Source of the DNA: Thalassotalea mangrovi
Lineage (GTDB): Bacteria > Pseudomonadota > Gammaproteobacteria > Enterobacterales > Alteromonadaceae
Assembly: GCF_005116735.1 (NCBI RefSeq)
Contig: NZ_SWDB01000021.1
Location: 109,136 to 173,135, forward strand
DNA: 64,000 nucleotides
Reading direction: 5' to 3'
Shown here in pieces: positions 16,303 to 24,669 of the stretch. The position numbers were made by a program, and so were the translations under genes. A model generated the notes under the pieces. It was not told the origin of the DNA. It did no database searches and saw only the letters and a program-made list of their open reading frames with translations. Position 1 is the stretch's first letter; each line of letters opens with the position of its first letter.

Positions 16303-17754
16303 TTACAGGCCACCCATGCATAAATACTTAATTTCCAGGTAATCGTCGAGGCCGTAATGAGAGCCTTCTCGACCATTGCCCGATTGTTTTACCCCGCCAA
16401 ACGGTGCCGCCGCATTAGAGATAATGCCTTCATTGATACCGACCATGCCATATTCCAACGCTTCAGCTACGCGCCAGACCCGGCCGATATCACGGGCATA
16501 GAAATAAGCCGCTAAGCCATACTCGGTATCATTGGCGATGGCAATCGCGTCTTCTTCACTGGCGAAGGTGATAATCGGCGATACCGGCCCGAAAATTTCG
16601 TTGCTGGCTATGGCCATCTCATTGGTGACATTGGTTAACACCATAGGTGTCAGAAACTGACCATCACCATCCGCCTGTTCGCTACCGGTGACCAGGGTTG
16701 CCCCCTGGGCGATGGATTTACTTACCAGGGCCTGGACATCGGATGCGGCTTTGCTGGAGATCAACGGACCAATATCAATGCCCTGCTCCAGGCCATTCCC
16801 CACTTTCAGTGCCGCTACGGCTTTGGCAAACTTTTCAGTAAATTGCTCAGCCACGCCCTGTTGAACCAGGATACGGTTGGTACAGACACAGGTTTGACCG
16901 GCGTTACGGTATTTGGAAATCAGTGCCCCCTGAACGGCGGCATCAATATCCGCATCATCAAAGACGATAAACGGCGCGTTGCCACCGAGCTCCATCGAGA
17001 CCTTTTTCACCGTCGTCGCACACTGGGCAATGAGTTTTTTACCGATCGCCGTTGAGCCGGTAAAGGTAAACTTAGCGATGTCCGGGTGCTGAGTCAGTAC
17101 CTCTCCCATGCCTTGCGCATCGGAACCGACCACGACATTGAAAACACCGGCGGGTATCCCGGCACGCTCTGCCAACTCAGCCATCGCCAGCGCCGACAAG
17201 GGGGTCTGGGTTGCCGGGCGAACCACAAAAGTACAACCGGCGGCCAATGCGGCCGCAGCTTTACGGGCTATCATCGCATTCGGAAAGTTCCACGGGGTAA
17301 TCGCTGCAACAACACCGACGGGCTGCTTGATGACAACAATTTTTTTATCTTTCGAGGGCGCGGGAATGGTATCACCGTATATGCGCTTGCCTTCTTCGGC
17401 AAACCACTCGATAAATGCGGCACCGTAGGCAATTTCGCCTTTTGCTTCGGCTAAAGGTTTGCCCTGTTCAAGCGTCAGGATACGTCCCAGATCTTCCTGG
17501 TTTGCCATCATTAACTCAAACCACTTGCGCAATATCGACGCTCGCTCATTGGCCGACTTTGCCGACCAGGACGGCAACGCGTCTTTCGCCGCTTTAACCG
17601 CCAGTTTGGTTTCTTCCGCCGTACTGTCGCTAACCCGGGCAATCTCCTCGCCAGTGGCCGGATTGTTTACCGCAATATCGTTGACGCTGCTATGCCAGCT
17701 GCCATTGATATATGAAAATTTTCGCAAAAGTTCATTGTCAGTCAGAGTCATCAT
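16303..17754 (-). CDS. gabD: Succinate-semialdehyde dehydrogenase, NADP-type
   Basis: 483 aa from ATG 17754 (an adjacent ATG at 17751 is equally possible; AGGGA lies upstream). ALDH superfamily: ITPWNFP (residues 152-158), FTGSTAIGKKL, SMELGGNAPF (E255) and NAGQTCVCTNR (C289 nucleophile, with the second Cys two residues on, as in GabD where it can form a redox disulfide), ending in APFGGVKQSGNGREGSHYG. It oxidises succinate semialdehyde to succinate for entry to the TCA cycle. First gene of gabDT, divergent from the LysR gene with a dyad operator between them. Confidence 0.93.
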   Translation of the reverse strand: MMTLTDNELLRKFSYINGSWHSSVNDIAVNNPATGEEIARVSDSTAEETKLAVKAAKDALPSWSAKSANERASILRKWFELMMANQEDLGRILTLEQGKPLAEAKGEIAYGAAFIEWFAEEGKRIYGDTIPAPSKDKKIVVIKQPVGVVAAITPWNFPNAMIARKAAAALAAGCTFVVRPATQTPLSALAMAELAERAGIPAGVFNVVVGSDAQGMGEVLTQHPDIAKFTFTGSTAIGKKLIAQCATTVKKVSMELGGNAPFIVFDDADIDAAVQGALISKYRNAGQTCVCTNRILVQQGVAEQFTEKFAKAVAALKVGNGLEQGIDIGPLISSKAASDVQALVSKSIAQGATLVTGSEQADGDGQFLTPMVLTNVTNEMAIASNEIFGPVSPIITFASEEDAIAIANDTEYGLAAYFYARDIGRVWRVAEALEYGMVGINEGIISNAAAPFGGVKQSGNGREGSHYGLDDYLEIKYLCMGGL

Positions 17755-17820
17755 AATTTCATTCCCTGTTAAAAAGTTATGGACATTAAAGGACAATTGT
17801 TTAATTTTATAAATACAAAC

Positions 17821-17842
17821 TTATCAATGTTTAGTTTGATAA
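17821..17842. promoter_or_regulatory. LysR-type operator between gabD and the LysR gene
   Basis: TTATCAA (17821-17827), 8 bp, TTGATAA (17836-17842): a perfect dyad with the size and T-N11-A spacing expected of LysR-family sites, in the 113-bp divergent intergenic region. It is the likely autoregulatory and gabDT activation site (inference). Confidence 0.7.
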
Positions 17843-17867
17843 AAATAAAACCATTTGAGTATCGAGT

Positions 17868-18794
17868 ATGGCATTTCCATTGCAGAACCCACGACAGCTC
17901 AGTGATTATGATCTGCGCCTGCTGAAAGTCTTTCAAGCGGTTGTTGAACACGGTGGTTTTGCGGCGGCAGAAGCACATCTGGGTATCACCAAAAGCACCA
18001 TTAGTATTCATATCAGTAACCTTGAACAACGAATGGGCTTTACCTTATGTCAACGTGGCCGCAGTGGTTTCACCCTGACTCACGAAGGCCAGAGTATCTA
18101 CCATGCGACTTTGAATTTATTTGAGTCGGTTCGGGACTTTTCCCTGCTGGTTGGCAGCCTCGGTGCCGAGCTTAGCGGCGAACTGGTGATATGGTGCTCT
18201 GAGCAATTGGACCAGGCCAAGCAACTTCAGTTCGCCCAAGTGATTGAACAAATCCATCAGCAACATTCCGGCTTGCAAATCGAGCTTGATGCGATGTCCA
18301 TCGATCAGATAGAGAAAGGGTTATTGCAGGGTAAAGTGCATGTCGGCATCTATCCCGCCTATCATAAAGTCGATGGCCTGGAGTATCTGCCAATTCATCA
18401 GGAACAGGTGTTTTTATGTTGCTCCAACCGTCACCCGTTTTTCCATAAAACCGATCATCAAATCAGTGATCAGGATTTTGCTAATGCCGAGACCATTCAT
18501 CCCGGTATTGATATAACCGGCGAAGGTAAGGCACAACTGGAAAAATTCAACCTGACGGCAAAATCCTATCAGTTTCATATGCGCAAGATCCTGATTAATT
18601 CCGGTCAATACCTGGGCTTTATGCCGCAAGGGCATATTCAGCGGGAATTAAACTCCGGCACCATGCGATTGTTACGTCCCAATTCCATCAACTATGATTT
18701 CACCCTGTCGCTGGTGTATCACAAGCAGCCCAGGGAAGCGAAAAAGCAAGGCATTGCCATCTCAGCCATTGAAAAAGTTTTTGTGGATAATTGA
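17868..18794 (+). CDS. LysR-family regulator of gabDT (inferred)
   Basis: 308 aa. The N-terminal winged helix-turn-helix is typical: DYDLRLLKVFQAVVEHGGF, AAAEAHLGITKSTISIHISN, LEQRMGFTLCQRGRSGFTLT (residues ~13-73). The remainder is a periplasmic-binding-protein-like effector domain, where GELVIWCSEQ starts the first lobe. Position divergent from gabD, with a dyad operator in the shared promoter region, makes it the probable regulator of GABA degradation; the inducer would be GABA or succinate semialdehyde (inference). Confidence 0.88.
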   Translation: MAFPLQNPRQLSDYDLRLLKVFQAVVEHGGFAAAEAHLGITKSTISIHISNLEQRMGFTLCQRGRSGFTLTHEGQSIYHATLNLFESVRDFSLLVGSLGAELSGELVIWCSEQLDQAKQLQFAQVIEQIHQQHSGLQIELDAMSIDQIEKGLLQGKVHVGIYPAYHKVDGLEYLPIHQEQVFLCCSNRHPFFHKTDHQISDQDFANAETIHPGIDITGEGKAQLEKFNLTAKSYQFHMRKILINSGQYLGFMPQGHIQRELNSGTMRLLRPNSINYDFTLSLVYHKQPREAKKQGIAISAIEKVFVDN

Positions 18795-18908
18795 TCGTCT
18801 AAGACACGAACCCTGGCATCTGGCTATGGGTACTGCCAGCTCGATATTTTAATCTTTAGCGGTTTTCCTTTACACTAGCTTCACATATTTTTTTCCTTTG
18901 CGCTTCTT

Positions 18909-20666
18909 ATGAGTAATCTTGGCTTAGCGATCGTATTTCTTACCGCCGCGGTGATCGCCGTACCTATTTTCACCCGTTTAAAACTCGGTTCCATCCTTGG
19001 CTACCTGGCCGCCGGTATTATTATTGGTCCGTCGGTACTGGGATTAATTAGTGATCCGGATCAGATCCTGCATTTTGCTGAATATGGGGTGGTATTTTTA
19101 TTATTCATCATTGGCCTTGAGCTCGATCCACAAAAACTGTGGCGGATGCGCAATGACATTTTATTCATTGGTGGCGGACAGTTACTACTCAGTACAGTGG
19201 TTATTTTCGCGGCAGTTTTCTGGCTGCTTAACGACGGCTTTAAAGTACCGCTTATTGTTGGTATGGCACTGGCTTTGTCATCTACCGCCTTTGCCATTCA
19301 ACTGATGACTGAAAAGCGGATTTTAAATACCGACCTTGGCCAAAAAGGGTTCTCCATCCTGCTGATGCAGGATATTGCGGTGATCCCAATCCTACTACTG
19401 GTCGAGGCCCTGGCCGGGCGCTCAAACCCGGATGCCCCCGCCTGGTGGGTGTCGATTGCCGCTATCGTACTGGTGTTATTGTCGGGCAGGTACTTTGTAA
19501 ACCCATTTCTGCGCACTATGTCCAGATATGGTAGCAGTGAAGTGATTACCGCCTCGGCATTGCTGATTGTTATGGCCACCGCATTGCTGATGCACAATGT
19601 TGGTTTATCGATGGGCATGGGCGCATTTACCGCCGGTATTTTGTTAGCGAACTCCAGTTTTCGCCATCAAATGGAAGTCGAAATATCGCCATTTAAAGGC
19701 TTGTTACTGGGCCTGTTTTTTATTGCGGTCGGAATGAAACTGGACTTAGCCTTACTGGTATCCGATCCGGTTGTCATTGTCTCAGGCGCGATTGCCCTGA
19801 TGGCGGTAAAGATGGCAATTATTTACCTGCTGATCCGCAATACGACCGGCCTTCGGCGCAAGAAATTCAAGCTCGCCCTGATGTTATCGCAAGGTGGTGA
19901 ATTTGCCTTTGTGATCATGAGCTTTGCACTTAGCCAAGGAGTGATAGAACGCGACATCAATAATATGGTCACCATTATCGTCAGTTTGTCGATGGCATTG
20001 ACCTCGCCACTGATCCTCCTGGTCGATAAAGTGTTGCAACAAAGCGGCGTGGTACAAAATTATGATCAGGAAAATGTCAGCCATGAGCCGGAAGTGATCA
20101 TTGCCGGATTTGGACGCTTTGGCCAGATCACCGGCCGTATTCTGACCGCTAACCACATTCGCTTTACCGCACTCGATTACAATGCCGAGCATATCGAGTT
20201 TGTTCGCCAGTTTGGCAATAAAGTATTTTTTGGCGATGCCACCAATTTAAAACTGCTCAAAGCCGCGGGGCTCGAACATGCCAAGGTTATGTTTATCGCC
20301 GCAGACAGCGATAAGCATGGATTTGCTATCGCCAAAACAGTGCGTGAACACTATCCAAATTTAAAGATTGTCGCCCGTGCCAAGAGCCGTCTCAGTGTGC
20401 TCAAATACCGGGAAATGGGGGTTGAAACCACCATTCGGGAAATGTTTGATGGCAGCTTAAAGGCAGCACAAATTGTCCTTGAAGAATACGGTGTCGATGA
20501 AGGGCGAGCAGAATTTCTGGTTAATGTATTTCGTCGCCATGATGAAGAAATGCTGGAACAAGCGTATCGTGCCAACGACCGCTACGATTTTAATGAAGTG
20601 CTGAAAATCAACCGCAAAGGTCGGGAAGAGCTGGAATCGCTGTTTAACAGCGACAAATTGGACTAG
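18909..20666 (+). CDS. CPA2 monovalent cation:proton antiporter, KefB/KefC-like
   Basis: 585 aa. The N-terminal ~375 residues hold about 12 membrane helices of the Na+/H+ exchanger fold (GLAIVFLTAAVIAVPIF, LGYLAAGIIIGPSVLGLI, VFLLFIIGLELDP, LLMQDIAVIP, MLSQGGEFAFV). The cytoplasmic part begins with a TrkA-N/RCK Rossmann motif, VIIAGFGRFGQITGRIL (near residue 397), with the acidic ribose-binding D in LDYN. The family performs glutathione- or nucleotide-gated K+ efflux. A KefF/KefG partner is not nearby. DUF523 starts 5 bp after the stop, so it may be cotranscribed. Confidence 0.9.
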   Translation: MSNLGLAIVFLTAAVIAVPIFTRLKLGSILGYLAAGIIIGPSVLGLISDPDQILHFAEYGVVFLLFIIGLELDPQKLWRMRNDILFIGGGQLLLSTVVIFAAVFWLLNDGFKVPLIVGMALALSSTAFAIQLMTEKRILNTDLGQKGFSILLMQDIAVIPILLLVEALAGRSNPDAPAWWVSIAAIVLVLLSGRYFVNPFLRTMSRYGSSEVITASALLIVMATALLMHNVGLSMGMGAFTAGILLANSSFRHQMEVEISPFKGLLLGLFFIAVGMKLDLALLVSDPVVIVSGAIALMAVKMAIIYLLIRNTTGLRRKKFKLALMLSQGGEFAFVIMSFALSQGVIERDINNMVTIIVSLSMALTSPLILLVDKVLQQSGVVQNYDQENVSHEPEVIIAGFGRFGQITGRILTANHIRFTALDYNAEHIEFVRQFGNKVFFGDATNLKLLKAAGLEHAKVMFIAADSDKHGFAIAKTVREHYPNLKIVARAKSRLSVLKYREMGVETTIREMFDGSLKAAQIVLEEYGVDEGRAEFLVNVFRRHDEEMLEQAYRANDRYDFNEVLKINRKGREELESLFNSDKLD

Positions 20667-20671
20667 CAGCG

Positions 20672-21142
20672 ATGCAAAAAATTCTTATCAGCAGCTGTTT
20701 TCTTGGTAACAAAGTGCGCTATGACGGGCAGGCGAAAAGCCTGTTACATCCTCAGCTACAAACCTGGCAGCAACAGGGCAGACTGGTAGTCATCTGCCCG
20801 GAAGTGGCCGGAGATCTTCCGGTACCCCGGCCCCGGGCCGAACAAAGCGGCGATAAGGTGATTGATGAATTTGGCAACGATGTTACCCGGGCCTTTACCC
20901 AGGGCGCAGCCAAGGCACTGGCCCTGTGTCAGCAACAGGGGATTCGCTTGGCATTATTAAAGGAATACTCCCCATCCTGCGGTGCCAACATGATTTATGA
21001 CGGCACGTTTTCCGGCACCAGGATTGCTGGCATGGGTGTCACCGCAAAACTATTAAGCGAACACAAAATCCAGGTATTTAGTGAACAAACACTCGAACAA
21101 TTAATCAACCTAATAAATCTACAGGAAAAGCAAACATCGTGA
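20672..21142 (+). CDS. DUF523 protein, TudS-like (Fe-S thiouracil desulfidase family)
   Basis: 156 aa, full length for DUF523. The three conserved cysteines are present: ISSCFLGNKVRYDG (C9), VICPEVAGDLPVPRPRAE (C42) and LKEYSPSCGANMIYDG (C103). In the characterised relative TudS these hold a [4Fe-4S] cluster used to remove sulfur from thiouracils, so a desulfidase role in the cytoplasm is possible here; other DUF523 members may act on different substrates. Its stop overlaps the GTG start of the following lipoprotein gene. Confidence 0.85.
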   Translation: MQKILISSCFLGNKVRYDGQAKSLLHPQLQTWQQQGRLVVICPEVAGDLPVPRPRAEQSGDKVIDEFGNDVTRAFTQGAAKALALCQQQGIRLALLKEYSPSCGANMIYDGTFSGTRIAGMGVTAKLLSEHKIQVFSEQTLEQLINLINLQEKQTS

Positions 21143-22908
21143 AGTTATTAAAACCTCTTGTCACCACATTGCTGGTGATCAGCTTAACCGCCTGCTCCAC
21201 GTCGACCCATTCTGATAACGATGGGCAAAAGCCAGGCCAGGCCGATCAGCTACTTGAGCGCATCATCGCCGACGAACAGGCATATACGGACAGCCTTAAC
21301 CCATTTGCACAAAAAAGCGATTCACTTTATTACGATGTTTCCCCCGAGGCACTTGCGGCCCAGCATCAACAGCAGCTGAAACTGCGCAATCGATTAGAGC
21401 AAATCGATACTAATGCCTTGTCAGCTAATCATCGCATCAACCACGAAATCTTATTGTACAAGTTGAATAACCAGATCGATAACTACCGGTTTAAAGAACA
21501 TTATATGCCGCTAACCGCTGAGGCTGGGTTTCACGCCTACCTACCCTACATGGTCGATCGCTCATCGCTGAAAACAGTAGAAGATTATCAAACCTACCTG
21601 GCTCGTCTCGACTATTTGCCCACCTATTTCCAGCAACAAATGGACTGGATGAAACTGGGCCTGGAAACCGGACGCACCCAACCTAAGGTGGTGTTAGCCG
21701 GATTTGAGGATAGCATTAGTGCCTTTATCGTCGATGATCCCAGCACCAGCCCGTTTTATCGTCCATTCAAACAATTTCCCGATCATTTCGATCAACAAAC
21801 CCGCGAGCAACTGACCGAACAGGGTCGTACCGCTATTGTTGAAAAGATAAATCCTAGCTACCAGGCATTTTATGATTTTATGGTGCAGGATTATATCCCC
21901 AACGCCCGTGATAATATTGCCGCCACGTCACTGCCTGACGGCGACGACTTTTACCAGAACCGTATCGAGTATTACACCACGCTGGACCTGACAGCGGCGG
22001 AAATACATCAAATCGGCCTCGATGAAGTGGCGCGAATTCGCGCACAAATGGAAGAGATTATTAAAGCCGTAAAGTTTGACGGAAGTTTTGCCGAATTTGT
22101 CGAATTCCTCAGAACCGATCCGCAGTTTTATGCCAAAAGTGCCGAAGAGTTACTTAAAGAAGCCTCTTTTATCGCCAAGAAAATGGATGCCAAACTGCCG
22201 GCATTATTCAAGACTTTACCGCGTACGCCTTATGGCGTGGTACCAGTTCCCGCTAGCATCGCACCTAAGTACACCACCGGTCGTTACTCGGGCCCAAGCC
22301 GCGATGACCAACCCGGTGAATATTGGGTAAACACCTATGCGCTCGATCGCCGCCCCTTATATGTATTGGAAGCACTGACGCTACATGAAGCCGTACCGGG
22401 TCATCATCTGCAGGGTTCAATTGCCAGGGAAATGGAAAATGTTCCTAAGTTCCGGCAGCGCACCTATATTTCTGCATTTGGTGAGGGCTGGGGTCTGTAT
22501 AGCGAATACCTGGGCATCGAGGCTGGATTTTATCAGGATCCGTACTCCGACTTTGGTCGTTTGACTTACGAAATGTGGCGGGCCGCCCGCCTCGTGGTTG
22601 ATACCGGCATGCACAGCATGGGCTGGTCGCGTGACAAAGCGATGGATTTTCTCGCCAGCAATACCGCCTTGTCGCTTCACAATGTAAGAACTGAGATCGA
22701 TCGCTACATTTCGTGGCCAGCACAGGCTCTTTCCTACAAGCTCGGCGAGATTAAAATCAAATCACTTAGAGCCAAAGCGGAACAGGAACTTGGTGCCGAT
22801 TTTGATATTCGCGAGTTTCATGACGAGATATTAAAAAATGGCTCAGTACCCTTGTCACTGTTAGAAACTTTGATTGATGAATATATTGAAGCGAAGAAAT
22901 CAGCGTAA
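21139..22908 (+). CDS. DUF885 lipoprotein, putative metallopeptidase
   Basis: 589 aa from GTG 21139, which overlaps the upstream stop by three bases. Residues 1-19 form a lipoprotein signal ending in the lipobox LTAC, so the protein is anchored in a membrane facing the periplasm. The DUF885 hallmark HEAVPGHHLQ (H416, E417 and the following HH) is a zinc-peptidase-like HExxxxH motif, with a second conserved stretch SAFGEGWGLYSEYLG (near residue 445) supplying a further Glu. Domain length matches the family (~550-600 aa). Peptidase activity is predicted from the fold, not shown. The preceding genes probably share its transcript. Confidence 0.88.
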   Translation: MKLLKPLVTTLLVISLTACSTSTHSDNDGQKPGQADQLLERIIADEQAYTDSLNPFAQKSDSLYYDVSPEALAAQHQQQLKLRNRLEQIDTNALSANHRINHEILLYKLNNQIDNYRFKEHYMPLTAEAGFHAYLPYMVDRSSLKTVEDYQTYLARLDYLPTYFQQQMDWMKLGLETGRTQPKVVLAGFEDSISAFIVDDPSTSPFYRPFKQFPDHFDQQTREQLTEQGRTAIVEKINPSYQAFYDFMVQDYIPNARDNIAATSLPDGDDFYQNRIEYYTTLDLTAAEIHQIGLDEVARIRAQMEEIIKAVKFDGSFAEFVEFLRTDPQFYAKSAEELLKEASFIAKKMDAKLPALFKTLPRTPYGVVPVPASIAPKYTTGRYSGPSRDDQPGEYWVNTYALDRRPLYVLEALTLHEAVPGHHLQGSIAREMENVPKFRQRTYISAFGEGWGLYSEYLGIEAGFYQDPYSDFGRLTYEMWRAARLVVDTGMHSMGWSRDKAMDFLASNTALSLHNVRTEIDRYISWPAQALSYKLGEIKIKSLRAKAEQELGADFDIREFHDEILKNGSVPLSLLETLIDEYIEAKKSA

Positions 22909-23092
22909 GCGTTTTCAATAATTGCCAATCCTTGCACAACGCGAACGTACCTGCTCAATAGCCTTGGGTCCGTTCGCAAATTCCCTTCACGTTGTCAGGG
23001 TTGAATCCTTCAGTTACCTATTAGGTTGGCTAATGGAACCACCTTGCCAGTCGGCTCAATCAAGCGTAACGTATTGAACATCAACGGCTCTT

Positions 23093-23112
23093 AAGAGCGA
23101 ACAGCAGTCATT
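23093..23112 (+). repeat. Dispersed short repeat, copy upstream of the 23158 gene
   Basis: AAGAGCGAACAGCAGTCATT, the same repeat that precedes the small genes at 3179-4841. It lies 45 bp before the GTG at 23158. Nothing else is seen in the 249-bp spacer 22909-23157. Confidence 0.55.
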
Positions 23113-23157
23113 GGTAACCTTCCTTAAAATCAAAAATCTTTAACATGGATTTCATTA

Positions 23158-23817
23158 GTGTTCTTTAAAAAGAAAGCAAAAATAACTGCCATAAAACTAT
23201 ATTCGATAGGTTCCGATCTAGAATTCACGAATAGGCAATTGTTAGTAAATGACATAATCGATATTTTTGAATCAAAATTCCTAGAACTACCAAAAGACTT
23301 TGTTATTCATGGCCCATACGGTATACCAAAGGGCGGTGCTGTAGGCATTAAGTCATTTGAGAAGAAATTAAATTCCAAAGGACACGACAAATATTATGCG
23401 TTGTCAGGAAATACGAACAATAGGTTTGGATTTGATATTTCGCTTGAGTGCCACCTTGAAGGTATTGAGTATGCTGAACTTGTCATTTGGTATAAATCTG
23501 AAGAATTCGATGTTCATTTGAAAGAAGTCGCTGAAACATTAGATAAATCTATCCGTTTTACATGCGGGTATGAGGTTGAATTCAATGATGACATTAACCC
23601 AACCACCGAAACAAAATTACGAAAAGGGTTGTTTGGCAGTCTCAGCGTCGAGATAAATTTTCAGAATTTAAGTTGGCTTAAAAACTATGAGAATGGCGAA
23701 TATCGAAAAATTGGCACTAGTGCTTTGTTGAGTGTGAATCAGTTTAATAAAGCTTTAAACGATATACCAGGCCTGAAATATGAACCCTTTGGAAACCTGT
23801 ATTTGGTCCAAAATTAA
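23158..23817 (+). CDS. Unknown cytoplasmic protein
   Basis: 219 aa from GTG 23158; no strong ribosome site is visible. There is no signal peptide or membrane segment. The chain is rich in Lys, Glu, Phe and Tyr and alternates short strands and helices; WYKSEEFDVHLKEVAETLDK in the middle and SVNQFNKALNDIPG near the end are the clearest helices. No family is recognised; size and composition are compatible with a toxin-immunity protein or a phage-type orphan, but nothing specific supports either. Base composition is much more AT-rich than its neighbours. It is flanked by the dispersed repeat on the left and hairpin array B on the right. Confidence 0.6.
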   Translation: MFFKKKAKITAIKLYSIGSDLEFTNRQLLVNDIIDIFESKFLELPKDFVIHGPYGIPKGGAVGIKSFEKKLNSKGHDKYYALSGNTNNRFGFDISLECHLEGIEYAELVIWYKSEEFDVHLKEVAETLDKSIRFTCGYEVEFNDDINPTTETKLRKGLFGSLSVEINFQNLSWLKNYENGEYRKIGTSALLSVNQFNKALNDIPGLKYEPFGNLYLVQN

Positions 23818-23869
23818 GGTTACCCTAGACCGTCTCTGAATGGCACAATTCGGTCATTCAAGGTTGGCC

Positions 23870-24030
23870 AAGATTCCCTGTCGTGGCAGGGAATGACTCA
23901 AGGTTTTTGCTTTTCACTCGGAGCGATGCTTTGAGTCGCGTACTCGGAACAATCTTTGATTGTGTGCTCGGAGTGACGTATTCCGTCACGTGCCAGGAGT
24001 ATCGCTTGCGATACGTGCTCAAACGAGCAT
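23870..24030. repeat. Hairpin repeat array B (second copy of the array type)
   Basis: Same organisation and stem order as 5500-5690: ATTCCCTG/CAGGGAAT (23873-23894), GCGA...TCGC, ACAATC/GATTGT, GTGACG/CGTCAC, GTATCGC/GCGATAC, joined by GTGCTCGGA-type linkers. The first stem differs from array A although its flanks (AAGAT...ATGAC) are the same. An open frame read through it on the minus strand is not a credible gene. Confidence 0.85.
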
Positions 24031-24079
24031 TTACTATACGTATTGAAGGAGTGCTATAATCGCCCGCCAAATATAGCCT

Positions 24080-24119
24080 ACGACTTAAAGCTTACGACTT
24101 ACGGCTTAAAGCTTACAGT
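24080..24119. repeat. ACTTAAAGCTTAC-type tandem low-complexity repeat
   Basis: Roughly two and a half copies of TACGACTTAAAGCTTACGAC-like units; related to the GCTTAAAGCTTACAGC units before ilvG at 46664-46760. Confidence 0.6.
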
Positions 24120-24280
24120 TGATCCACCAAGACAATTTATCTCTGTTAAGATTAAGATTTTGGATAGAATAAAGAATTACGGAAGAAGAGAATGTACTGA
24201 ATAAAAGGTAAGACAAGGCGCGCAAAGTTACACAATCAATAGACAGGTTACGCTTTATAGGAAAAGCCCCCACTATTTCT

Positions 24281-24400
24281 TACTCGGCGGTCCCGCTGTC
24301 ATAAGCAACTGATTTATACCATGAACCTATATAAACCAATTACCCTTAGACCGGTAACTTTGCGTCCCTAGCTTTCGCTAGGTTTGCCTTGGACGAGCTT
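24281..24400 (-). ncRNA. Cyclic di-GMP-I (GEMM-I) riboswitch, no clear target gene
   Basis: Read on the minus strand the segment contains AAGGCAAACC (24390-24381), a hairpin TAGC-GAAA-GCTA (24380-24369) with the GAAA tetraloop, GGGACGCAAAG (24368-24358), then ACCGGTCTAAGG (24356-24345) and TATGACAGCGGGACCGCCG (24303-24285). These are the GEMM-I signature elements in order: GGCAAACC, tetraloop helix, GGGACGCAAAGC, a CCUAA-type tetraloop receptor (here UCUAAG opposite UAUGA, a paired C-G to U-A change) and AGCGGG. An extra TTTATA/TATAAA helix lengthens the third stem. A sigma-70-like promoter sits just upstream. Downstream there is no recognisable gene for more than 1 kb on this strand. Confidence 0.85.
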
Positions 24401-24417
24401 GTCAGCCCTTGATTGTT

Positions 24418-24445
24418 ATTATATGGATCCAATTCTTCGTGTAAA
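24418..24445 (-). promoter_or_regulatory. Sigma-70 promoter driving the riboswitch RNA
   Basis: On the minus strand TTTACA (24445-24440), a 16-bp spacer and TATAAT (24423-24418). Transcription would start near 24411, about 10-20 nt before the first conserved riboswitch bases. Confidence 0.75.
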
Positions 24446-24669
24446 CCCCTTTATGCAATTTTTTTTTAACAAATATAATAAATAATTCTCAAGCCATTGA
24501 TTTTATAGTAAATAAAATCAGTCGAAAATTTGATTTTTACCGATAAATCCATCGTTATGTTGATAGTTTGTAAATATATGTAATCGAACTGTACTCACTT
24601 ATATCTAAAAAAAGCGGAAAGTGGGTGGTAGAATTTAATTTATCGCAGCAATCCTATAAGGATAATTGA

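Larger units (their letters stand above)
23818..24669. other. 852-bp non-coding region
   Basis: Holds, left to right: array B (23870-24030), the ACTTAAAGCTTAC repeat (24080-24119), a stretch with a 55-codon minus-strand open frame (GTG 24273 to TAA 24106, no ribosome site), the c-di-GMP riboswitch and its promoter, and an AT-rich segment (24446-24669) that must contain the tesB promoter. Confidence 0.8.

Noticed and set aside
23858-24070. 70-codon minus-strand frame over array B, considered as riboswitch target
   Set aside because: Made almost wholly of hairpin repeat sequence, with no ribosome site.
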